Shown: piece by piece, positions 1 through 5,293 of the stretch
Layout of the letters: each line of letters opens with the position of its first letter
Position numbering within the stretch: position 1 is the stretch's first letter
Assembly: GCA_964353455.1 (NCBI GenBank)
Contig: CAYGWP010000389.1
Span: forward strand, 1-9,618
DNA: 9,618 bases
DNA from: CAYGWP01 sp964353455
GTDB taxonomy: Bacteria > Planctomycetota > Phycisphaerae > FEN-1346
Direction of reading: 5' to 3'
Notes under the pieces: model-generated
Told to the model about the DNA's origin: nothing
Seen by the model: the letters and a program-made list of their open reading frames with translations, nothing else
Database searches by the model: none
Translations under genes and position numbers: made by a program

Positions 1-299
1 CCGATGGGGTTGACGTGGCTTGCGGCCCGCGGCTCATCGCCCTTCGAGGCGGGCGTCTTGCCGAAGAAGATGCAGAACGCGCTGCCGGTGGGCCAATAGC
101 CCAGTTCGCCGATCTCCATGCGGTCACGCGCATCCAGGCCCAGGTCGAACTGCACAGGGATGCTGAAATAAACCTCCTGGCCCCACGTGTTGACGGTGCT
201 CTCGATGGGCAGGCAGTCCCAGATGCGTTCGGCCGTGGGCGAATCGTTCAGCGTGGCCAGCATCTCCACTTTCTTGGTTGCGATACAAATCTCGTGCAT
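1..299 (-). CDS. Cyclophilin-like fold protein (DUF369/TM1367 type), 3'-truncated by window edge
   Basis: The frame is open from an ATG at 299 to the left edge and gives 99 residues with no stop; roughly the last 25 residues of a typical 120-125 residue family member would lie outside. Visible family hallmarks are the N-terminal strand, LNDSPTAERIW (residues 17-27), VNTWGQEVYFSIPV (36-49), GELGYWPTGSAFCIFFG (64-80) and TPAS (82-85). These match the small cyclophilin-like beta-barrel family named after TM1367. Its members resemble peptidyl-prolyl isomerases in fold, but their activity is not established. The start is supported by a GGAG box six bases upstream (near 306-309). No signal peptide is seen, so it is probably cytoplasmic. 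Family assignment comes from remembered motifs and is fairly secure; the biochemical role is unknown. Confidence 0.8.
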   Translation of the reverse strand, partial: MHEICIATKKVEMLATLNDSPTAERIWDCLPIESTVNTWGQEVYFSIPVQFDLGLDARDRMEIGELGYWPTGSAFCIFFGKTPASKGDEPRAASHVNPI

Positions 300-381
300 G
301 GTCGTCTCCGGTCAATTCCGCGAATCAAGTAGGCTACGCTCCGACGGCCCCGCCTGCAAGCAAAAACGGCCCTGCGAGACG

Positions 382-427
382 ATACGGACCGGACAGGCCT
401 GCCGTCGCAGACCCTTCCGGTCCGTAT
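382..427. repeat. 12-bp perfect inverted repeat, 22-base loop
   Basis: ATACGGACCGGA at 382-393 is the exact reverse complement of TCCGGTCCGTAT at 416-427. The loop itself contains the palindrome CAGGCCTG (394-401). It lies between the small membrane-peptide gene and the cyclophilin-like gene. On the minus strand a five-base U run follows about 15 bases after the stem (362-366), too far for a classical intrinsic terminator. It may be a terminator-like RNA hairpin, a protein-binding operator, or a dispersed palindrome; the sequence alone does not decide. Confidence 0.6.
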
Positions 428-444
428 GCTTCGACCTCCGGACC

Positions 445-460
445 CCGTTCGTCCGAACGG
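445..460 (-). terminator. Small hairpin just after the membrane-peptide stop codon
   Basis: CCGTTC (445-450) and GAACGG (455-460) form a perfect 6-bp stem with a 4-base loop (GGAC on the transcript). It begins 9 bases downstream of the TAG of the small membrane peptide. Together with the larger inverted repeat at 382-427 it could slow or end transcription, or protect the 3' end of a short mRNA. There is no U tract directly after it, so calling it a terminator is tentative. Confidence 0.35.
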
Positions 461-469
461 AGGATCAGG

Positions 470-568
470 CTATTGCTGCTGTTTCTTCCGCAGATAGAGG
501 AACACCGCGACCAGGCCGATCAACAGGATGACCAGTATCGGGTAAACCCACCATGGATACGTGAACAT
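470..568 (-). CDS. 32-residue single-span membrane peptide
   Basis: ATG at 568 to TAG at 470-472 encodes 32 residues. The Shine-Dalgarno is near perfect: AAGGAGG followed by a seven-base spacer. The peptide has a short aromatic N-terminus (MFTYPWWVYP), one hydrophobic segment (about residues 9-26, PILVILLIGLVAVFLYL) and a basic tail (RKKQQQ), so by the positive-inside rule the C-terminus should be cytoplasmic. Its own consensus-like promoter lies at 633-660, about 58 bases before the start codon. The combination of promoter, ribosome site, amphipathic layout and stop codon makes chance unlikely. I recognise no family. Possible roles are a small membrane regulator or an accessory subunit; tiny hydrophobic type I toxins look similar, but the strong ribosome site and lack of a visible antisense partner do not specifically point there. 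Confidence 0.72.
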   Translation of the reverse strand: MFTYPWWVYPILVILLIGLVAVFLYLRKKQQQ

Positions 569-632
569 GCTGCTTCCTCCTTGCCGTTCCTGATACGCCC
601 CCTATCGGTGCCCCCCGCATTATTACAAGCGT

Positions 633-660
633 AGCATAATCGGCGCGCGGCGGGTGTCAA
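633..660 (-). promoter_or_regulatory. Sigma70-type promoter for the small membrane peptide
   Basis: On the minus strand, TTGACA (660-655, full -35 consensus) is followed after 16 bases by TATGCT (638-633, 4 of 6 matches to the -10). The predicted transcription start is near 626, giving a leader of about 58 bases before the ATG at 568. The promoter starts 16 bases after the ACT gene's stop codon, so the peptide is probably transcribed independently of it. Confidence 0.6.
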
Positions 661-676
661 GGGTTTATTTGGCTGT

Positions 677-1075
677 TTACTCGGCTGCTTCGAGGATCGC
701 CACGGCTCGCCCCAGGTCCGACACCCTCAGGACGAGCGCCCCGCCGCGCCCGCGCAGGTCGGCCGTGCCGTAGGCATAGTGGATGTTTATCCCGACGTCG
801 GCCAGGCGGGCCGAGACGCGCTGGAGCGCCCCCGGCTCGTTCTCCAGGTCCAGCAGGAGCACTTCCTGGGCGCGGTGGGCGATCTTGGCTGCATCGAGGG
901 TCTTCTGGGCCTGCTTCGGCTCGTCCACGATCAGTCGCACGAAGCCCTCGTCCGTGCAGTCCTCGATCGCCACGCCCATGATGTTGACCCGGGCCCGCGC
1001 GAGGACCCCGCACAGGCGGCACAGGGCGCCCACTTCGTTGCGCATTGCGATCGAGATTTGCGTCACCTTCGGCAT
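677..1075 (-). CDS. Stand-alone tandem ACT-domain protein
   Basis: This 132-residue protein consists almost entirely of two ACT domains: residues about 4-65 (containing NEVGALCRLCGVLARARVNI) and about 71-132 (containing NEPGALQRVSARLADVGINI). In both halves the glycine-alanine-leucine turn before the first helix is the usual amino-acid-binding site of ACT regulators. No catalytic domain is attached, so the likely role is sensing an amino acid or related ligand and acting in trans on an enzyme; the partner is not visible here. The start at 1075 is chosen because AAGGAG lies five bases upstream; an in-frame extension to 1129 would add 18 unconserved residues encoded within the palindromic spacer. 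Family assignment is strong, ligand unknown. It follows the Wzy-like gene after a 98-base gap with a large palindrome, so co-transcription is uncertain. Confidence 0.85.
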   Translation of the reverse strand: MPKVTQISIAMRNEVGALCRLCGVLARARVNIMGVAIEDCTDEGFVRLIVDEPKQAQKTLDAAKIAHRAQEVLLLDLENEPGALQRVSARLADVGINIHYAYGTADLRGRGGALVLRVSDLGRAVAILEAAE

Positions 1076-1112
1076 GGCGACTCCTTGCGCGTAACAGCGC
1101 GCCGTGCACGCA

Positions 1113-1158
1113 GGGGCACGGCCCGCCAACAGGGCGGGTCTTCGATATGCCGTGCCCC
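1113..1158. repeat. Nested palindrome between the Wzy-like and ACT genes (possible terminator or REP-like element)
   Basis: GGGGCACGGC (1113-1122) pairs perfectly with GCCGTGCCCC (1149-1158). Inside it CCCGCC (1122-1127) pairs with GGCGGG (1133-1138) around a five-base loop. One base is shared between the outer and inner stems, so nine outer pairs plus six inner pairs form together, with a bulge at 1139-1149. It sits 16 bases after the Wzy-like stop and before the ACT ribosome site. No U tract follows on either strand. It could act as a terminator or mRNA-stabilising hairpin for the envelope operon, or be a copy of a dispersed palindromic element. A further small stem, GCGCG/CGCGC (1087-1091 with 1098-1102), lies just upstream of the ACT Shine-Dalgarno. 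Confidence 0.6.
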
Positions 1159-1173
1159 ACGAACATGTTTATT

Positions 1174-3537
1174 TTAGGGCGCGGGCGCCCGCTTCGCCAG
1201 CGATTCCTCAAGTTGCCGCACACGAGAGTCGATATCGCTCCGCACGTCGGGCGGCAGGCGCCGGCCGGGCTCGGGCATGAGGCGGTCCAGTTCGAGCGTC
1301 CTCTTGTATTCGGCGATCGCGCGGCCGGCATCGCCGAGCCAGTCAACGAGCGTCGCCAGTTCCAGTTGCGTCGGGATGTCGGTCGGATACAGCCGCCGCG
1401 CATCCTCCACGTACCGCAGCGCATCGGCCCATGCCGCGCGGTCCTCGCGCCCTACCGAGGGCATCGACAGGCGGCACTGGGCAAGCGCCAGGTAGGCCCG
1501 CCTGAGGCGCGGCACGCGGGCGAGGGCCTCCTGGTAGGCGGCCATCGCCTGCTCCATGCGGCCGCTGATCTCGGGGACGTTCTTCGCCGCGGACCCGGCA
1601 TCCTGCCACAGCCGCCCGCGGGCCATCTGCGGTTCCCACGCCAGCGGGTTCACTTCGCCGGCGCACCGCAGGATGCCGTCCTGGCGGTCCGGCTCGTGCC
1701 AGCGCTCGGCCTCCTCAAGCAACACCCGCTCGCGCAACACCGGGACCACCAGCCACTTGACGTACCCGAAGACGGCGGCCATGGCGATGAACATCAGGGC
1801 GAACTTCGCGCCTGCGCCGAGCGGGAATACCCCGCCGCTTCCGCCTTCGCCGAGGCTTCCGGCTCCGCCCATGCTTCGCCGGACAAGTCGGCGGACAGGT
1901 CCGCGGCGGGCTCGGGGCGATTCGTCGCCCAGGCTGAGCGATGCCCCCACCACCAGAAGCGCCGCCCACAAGGTCGGCGGCTCGAGAATGGCCGTCCCGA
2001 TCTGCTCCATGAGCGCAAAGGCCGCAAGCGCCGCGATGCACGCGGTCCGCGACGAATCGAGCGGCCGCTCCGTCGCCTCCAGCCGCGACGGGTCCTCGGC
2101 CGTGGCGAGCGCTGCCACCAGCGACGCCGCCGCCACCGCCACCACGCCGATCGGCCAGCCCAGCATGAAGAACACGATGACGCCCGGCGCGGCGATGAGA
2201 GCCGTCGGCACGAGCAGCGATGAGAGAGGTTCCGCCTTCGCCAAGGCTGCGGCGGACAAGTCGCCAGGCAAGTCGGCGGCAGGCTCGATCTTGCCGCGAA
2301 GCCACGACCGCACGGCCACGACCGTGAGGCCCGCCAGCGCCGCCAGGCCCGCCACCCCCAGGTTGCTCCACACCGAGAGGATGAGGTTGTGCGGGTCGCG
2401 GATTTCCTCCGGCGCCGTCGGCAACTTAAACTCCGTGTAGTAGAGGCCGAAGTTCTCCAGCCCGACGCCCGCCAGGCCCCACCGCCGCAGGACCTCCGCC
2501 GTCGCCTGCCAGTAGTCGAGCCGATACCGGAGCGACAGGATGGCGCCCTGGACCGCCGGCTGGTCAATGGCGGCTGCCGCCGCAACCGCGATTCCGCCCG
2601 CCACAAGCGGCGCGAGCACCAGCGCAATCCGAAGTTCGCGCCTCCGCACCCGCCAGGCGACCGCAAGCCAGTAGAGGCCGGCCGCGAGCGCCACAACTCC
2701 CCCGCGGCTCTGGGTCAGGAAAACGCCGACCGCACAGATCACGCCTGCCGCAATCACCGCGAGCGCGAACCGCCGCGACGCAGGCGTCCCCGCCTCCGAC
2801 CACTTCTCGCGAGCAAGGCCCGCCGCCACCAGCGCCCCCACCACCAGGAGCGCCGCCAGGACGTTCGGGTGCCCGAGTCCCGCCTGGACTCCGCCGGTGA
2901 ACCGGCCGATGAAGACCTTCTCGGCCCAACTGCCCGGCGCGATGCCGTGCTCGGCCAGGACCTCGGCCCGATGCTCCTGAAAATATGTCCATGTGCTGGG
3001 GAGTCCGAACGCGGCCTGGTAGATGGCCACGATCGCGCAGACAACGGCCGCGCCCACGAGCATCGCCAGCAGGAACCGCCGCTCCCCCTCCGTCCGGATC
3101 GCCTGCACGAGCGCCCAGAAGCCCACCCAGAGACCGGCCATCTCGGCCCCGCGCACGAGGGCCGAGAAAACGTCCGAGGCTGCCGCCGTCGAGATCGCCA
3201 CACCCGCTACCCAGAGCGCGACCGGCACGGCAAGCCACCCGCGGACGATTCGCACGCGCCCCTCGGCCACCCATGAAGCGATTACCAGGACCGGCATCAG
3301 CCAGAACGCCAGGCCCAGCGACAGCACCACCAGGGGCCCCGGGGCGCCCTTGACGCCGGCGAACGAGGCGTTCGTCGTAAACTGCGGCAGCACCAGCACC
3401 GCCGCCGCAGCCATCGCCACCACCAGCCGCCTCAGCCACCGGGCAACGTTGTCCGACGTGATCCGCACCGGCGGCCACGGGATGTACGGGACCTCCCCCT
3501 GCCGACCTCCGCCATCTTGAGGCGCCGACGTGCTCAT
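1174..3537 (-). CDS. O-antigen ligase/polymerase (Wzy/WaaL-type) membrane protein with C-terminal TPR
   Basis: This 787-residue inner-membrane protein belongs to the Wzy_C (O-antigen ligase) superfamily, which transfers or polymerises lipid-linked glycans on the periplasmic side. Many hydrophobic spans begin near residue 37. Family marks are GLGHPN (220-225), TQSRGG (275-280) at a membrane boundary, and a long periplasmic-type stretch with RLDYWQATAEVL (339-350), GVGLENFG (357-364) and RDPHNLILSVWSNLG (380-394). After further spans to about residue 600, a soluble tail shows TPR-like helices (EISGRMEQAMAAYQEALAR and later AIAEYKRTLELD). The start ATG at 3537 overlaps the upstream glycosyltransferase stop as ATGA, indicating translational coupling; an 82-residue in-frame extension would run inside that gene and is rejected. 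Residues 418-436 and about 542-567 are encoded by copies of a dispersed nucleotide repeat in different frames. Whether it is a ligase or a polymerase cannot be decided from sequence alone. Confidence 0.88.
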   Translation of the reverse strand: MSTSAPQDGGGRQGEVPYIPWPPVRITSDNVARWLRRLVVAMAAAAVLVLPQFTTNASFAGVKGAPGPLVVLSLGLAFWLMPVLVIASWVAEGRVRIVRGWLAVPVALWVAGVAISTAAASDVFSALVRGAEMAGLWVGFWALVQAIRTEGERRFLLAMLVGAAVVCAIVAIYQAAFGLPSTWTYFQEHRAEVLAEHGIAPGSWAEKVFIGRFTGGVQAGLGHPNVLAALLVVGALVAAGLAREKWSEAGTPASRRFALAVIAAGVICAVGVFLTQSRGGVVALAAGLYWLAVAWRVRRRELRIALVLAPLVAGGIAVAAAAAIDQPAVQGAILSLRYRLDYWQATAEVLRRWGLAGVGLENFGLYYTEFKLPTAPEEIRDPHNLILSVWSNLGVAGLAALAGLTVVAVRSWLRGKIEPAADLPGDLSAAALAKAEPLSSLLVPTALIAAPGVIVFFMLGWPIGVVAVAAASLVAALATAEDPSRLEATERPLDSSRTACIAALAAFALMEQIGTAILEPPTLWAALLVVGASLSLGDESPRARRGPVRRLVRRSMGGAGSLGEGGSGGVFPLGAGAKFALMFIAMAAVFGYVKWLVVPVLRERVLLEEAERWHEPDRQDGILRCAGEVNPLAWEPQMARGRLWQDAGSAAKNVPEISGRMEQAMAAYQEALARVPRLRRAYLALAQCRLSMPSVGREDRAAWADALRYVEDARRLYPTDIPTQLELATLVDWLGDAGRAIAEYKRTLELDRLMPEPGRRLPPDVRSDIDSRVRQLEESLAKRAPAP
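1839..1913. repeat. Dispersed GC-rich repeat, copy B, inside the Wzy-like gene
   Basis: This 75-base segment matches the copy at 2230-2286: on the minus strand both begin GAGCC(T/C)GCCGC, contain GACTTGTCCG, and end GGCGAAGGCGGAA. This copy is 18 bases longer (a multiple of three) around its middle. Here the host frame reads it as a basic, glycine-rich stretch (RRGPVRRLVRRSMGG...), one base out of phase with the reading of the other copy. It falls in a loop between two predicted membrane spans. Confidence 0.65.
2230..2286. repeat. Dispersed GC-rich repeat, copy A, inside the Wzy-like gene
   Basis: This 57-base copy is translated as EPAADLPGDLSAAALAKAE (residues 418-436), an alanine-rich hydrophilic insert between two membrane spans. 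Internally it repeats the motif GACTTG(C/T)C. It is alignable with the copy at 1839-1913 across nearly its whole length, but the host gene reads the two copies in different frames. This suggests insertion of a nucleotide element rather than duplication of a protein motif. Confidence 0.65.
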
Positions 3538-4613
3538 GTCGCGGCCTCCCGAGGGGCCGGCCGGCGCGCGATGAAAACGGCCGCAAGGGCCCCCGCCACA
3601 ACAATCCACGCCCCGATGAGCATCGGCCCCGCCAAGTAATACATCGCCATGGACGCCGCACCCGTGAGCGCCGTCGCGCCGGCGGCAAACGCCACCACCA
3701 TCCGCGGCGAGACGCCCCGCGCAAGGCACCGGTGCCCGAGGTGACTCGTCGCATCGCCCTTCATCGGGTTCTCCCGCCGCCACAGCCTCCCCAGAATCAC
3801 GCAGACCATGTCAAACAGCGGCACGGCCAGAACGGCCAGCGGCACGAGGACGACGTACCGGGTCTCGACGTAGCCCGAGATGAAGTACCGGCCCTCTATC
3901 GTGAGCCCCGCCAGCAGGTACCCGACGAGCATGCTCCCGGCATCGCCCATGAACAACTTGGCCGGCGGAAGATTATGCCTCAGGAAACCGGCCAATGCGC
4001 CGGCGACGGCCAGCGCCGGCGCCGGCACGTAAGTCGTATGGCCGCTGCCCGAAAACACATCTGCCTGCCCGGCAGCCAAGGCCGCCAGGGCGACCGCACC
4101 GGCGGCAGCCGCCAGTCCGTCGGCGTGGTCGAACATGTTGTAGGCGTTCACGACAGCCAGGATCCACAGGATGCTGACGACTTCCGGCAGGCCCGGCGTC
4201 GTGAGCCACACCGTTGCCTTCTGGCCCAGGCCCACAACCACGACGGCCGCGATCAGCGTCTGCAAGCCCAACTTCAGCCAGCCGCCGAATGCGAAACGGT
4301 CGTCCAGAAGTCCGAGGGCGAAGAAGAGAACGGCGCCCAACGCCAGCCGGCCGAGCCACGGAGCATGAAACCCCACGGACTCGTCCTCTATCTCGGGCAA
4401 GAGAATCCACTCCGCCGCAATGACAACGCCGGCCACGATGAAAATGGCGATCCCGCCCCCGTACGGACGCGCCTCGCGGTGCAGCCTGTCGGGCCGGACG
4501 GGCGCCACCAGGTTCATCGCCAGTGCGACACGGCGAGCAACTGGCGTGAAGATGACGGCCAGAACAAAGGCCGGCAGAAACATCGCCAGGATGAAAATCG
4601 CTATGCCGCTCAT
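3534..4613 (-). CDS. WecA/MraY-family polyprenyl-phosphate glycosyl-1-phosphate transferase
   Basis: This 359-residue polytopic membrane protein belongs to glycosyltransferase family 4. It should transfer a sugar-1-phosphate from a UDP-sugar to undecaprenyl phosphate, starting a lipid-linked glycan. Family motifs appear in order: ARPYGGGIAIF (48-58), the metal-binding DD pair in GLLDDRFAFGGWLKLGLQ (101-118), NAYNMFDHADGLA (156-168), FMGDAGSMLVGY (221-232), and PLFDMVCVILGRL (265-277) followed by the loop motif HLGHR (291-295). About ten hydrophobic spans are visible. The fit is to the WecA/TagO-like branch rather than true MraY, which carries a triple-histidine motif. The start at 4613 is the first ATG; it has no Shine-Dalgarno, and TTG at 4631 lies within a palindromic repeat. 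An internal ATG at 4583 is a weaker alternative. Its stop overlaps the Wzy-like start by four bases. Confidence 0.9.
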   Translation of the reverse strand: MSGIAIFILAMFLPAFVLAVIFTPVARRVALAMNLVAPVRPDRLHREARPYGGGIAIFIVAGVVIAAEWILLPEIEDESVGFHAPWLGRLALGAVLFFALGLLDDRFAFGGWLKLGLQTLIAAVVVVGLGQKATVWLTTPGLPEVVSILWILAVVNAYNMFDHADGLAAAAGAVALAALAAGQADVFSGSGHTTYVPAPALAVAGALAGFLRHNLPPAKLFMGDAGSMLVGYLLAGLTIEGRYFISGYVETRYVVLVPLAVLAVPLFDMVCVILGRLWRRENPMKGDATSHLGHRCLARGVSPRMVVAFAAGATALTGAASMAMYYLAGPMLIGAWIVVAGALAAVFIARRPAPREAAT

Positions 4614-4621
4614 GGCCGCAG

Positions 4622-4639
4622 CGCCGGACAAGTCCGGCG
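4622..4639. repeat. Palindromic fragment related to the dispersed repeat
   Basis: CGCCGGAC (4622-4629) and GTCCGGCG (4632-4639) form a perfect 8-bp inverted repeat with a two-base centre. On the minus strand its core GGACTTGTCCGGCG closely resembles the GACTTGTCCGGCG of the copy at 1839-1913. It sits 9 bases upstream of the glycosyltransferase ATG, where a ribosome binding site would be expected, and as an RNA hairpin it would lie close to the start codon. Confidence 0.55.
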
Positions 4640-4658
4640 GCTAACTTGGTCGTTCACT

Positions 4659-4686
4659 CCACAATCCACAATCCACAATTCACAAT
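4659..4686. repeat. Four tandem 7-bp repeats (CCACAAT)
   Basis: Three copies of CCACAAT and one TCACAAT follow each other without gaps between the glycosyltransferase and DUF4416 genes. The last copy runs into the DUF4416 stop codon (TGA, 4688-4686). It is AT-richer than its surroundings. Such heptamer arrays can change copy number by slippage; here a change would alter spacer length rather than protein sequence. Confidence 0.7.
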
Positions 4687-5234
4687 CACCCATGTTCCGC
4701 CTCCCGGCGCTGCTCCGCCAGGCGCGCACGCACGCGGGTGAAAAAGTCGTGGTATGCGGGGGTGCGGTAGTCGGGGTAAGTCCACTGGAGTTCCTTCCAC
4801 CGGCCGCGGCTGTAGAGAAGGGTCACTTCTGCATATATACCATCGCTGAGATGAATGCGGTGGGAGTAGTCCTTGGTGCTCGCCAGGACGAGTTTGGAGG
4901 GGGCGATGTAGCCGGGGTCCAGGTTCATCGGCCTGACGACGGGCCACGCGCCGTCGGCCGCCATGCGGGCCTCGACCTCGTTTGTCAGCCGCTTGATGCG
5001 CGGCAGTTCGCCCGGCTGAATCAGCCGCTCGAAGGAAACGAACAGCCGCACCAGAGGGTGCCCCATCTCGTCGCGGTAATACTCGGTGAACTCGTGGGCA
5101 AAAAGGTCGCTCCGCAGGTCAACCGGCCCGAGCGCATCGACAAGGGCCGATTCGGCATCGGCGAACGCACCAGGATACGCCGAGAGCATCCCGACGAAAA
5201 GTTTGACCGGTTCAGGGTGGCTGATCTGCCCCAT
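4686..5234 (-). CDS. DUF4416 family protein
   Basis: This 182-residue soluble protein has no signal peptide or membrane span. The order of motifs, KLFVGMLSA (11-19), LRSDLFAHEFTEYYRDEMG (40-58), RLFVSFERLIQPGELPRIK (63-81), NLDPGYIAPSKLVLASTKDY (103-122) and WTYPDYRTPAYHDFF (150-164), matches my memory of the DUF4416 family, found in Planctomycetota and other deep bacterial lineages. No biochemical function is known to me. A near-consensus promoter (5241-5269) places the transcription start on the A of this ATG, so the mRNA is probably leaderless; no Shine-Dalgarno exists, in agreement. It is first in a three-gene run with the glycosyltransferase (72 bases on) and the Wzy-like gene, so a link to envelope glycan synthesis is possible but unproven. 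Confidence 0.85.
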   Translation of the reverse strand: MGQISHPEPVKLFVGMLSAYPGAFADAESALVDALGPVDLRSDLFAHEFTEYYRDEMGHPLVRLFVSFERLIQPGELPRIKRLTNEVEARMAADGAWPVVRPMNLDPGYIAPSKLVLASTKDYSHRIHLSDGIYAEVTLLYSRGRWKELQWTYPDYRTPAYHDFFTRVRARLAEQRREAEHG

Positions 5235-5240
5235 GCCCAG

Positions 5241-5269
5241 ATGATACGTCCCCCGGCACGGCCTGCCAA
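5241..5269 (-). promoter_or_regulatory. Sigma70-type promoter giving a leaderless DUF4416 transcript
   Basis: On the minus strand TTGGCA (5269-5264, 5 of 6) is followed after 17 bases by TATCAT (5246-5241, 5 of 6). Counting six bases past the -10 places +1 at 5234, which is the A of the DUF4416 ATG. It lies in the 59-base gap after the SGNH-TPR gene and probably drives the downstream three-gene operon. Confidence 0.6.
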
Positions 5270-5293
5270 GTAAAACCGGCGGACACTCCGGGG

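Noticed and set aside
1076..1129. 18-residue extension of the ACT protein
   Set aside because: The added residues are encoded within the palindromic spacer, whereas ATG 1075 has AAGGAG at proper spacing and begins right at the first ACT strand.
1045..2223. 392-codon plus-strand open frame
   Set aside because: It is antisense to the Wzy-like gene and continues over the palindrome and ACT start; its translation is rich in Arg, His, Gln and Pro with no domain. It is a by-product of GC-rich codon use on the opposite strand.
3538..3783. 82-residue N-terminal extension of the Wzy-like protein
   Set aside because: It lies inside the glycosyltransferase gene in another frame, is Gly/Arg-rich, and the ATGA overlap gives a better start at 3537.
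4622..4688. Possible CRISPR or attachment site
   Set aside because: The repeats are only 7 bases, directly adjacent and without spacers, and no integrase or cas gene is nearby.
3732..5273. 513-codon plus-strand open frame
   Set aside because: It crosses two well-supported minus-strand genes (glycosyltransferase and DUF4416) and their spacer, with compositionally biased sequence and no recognisable motif.
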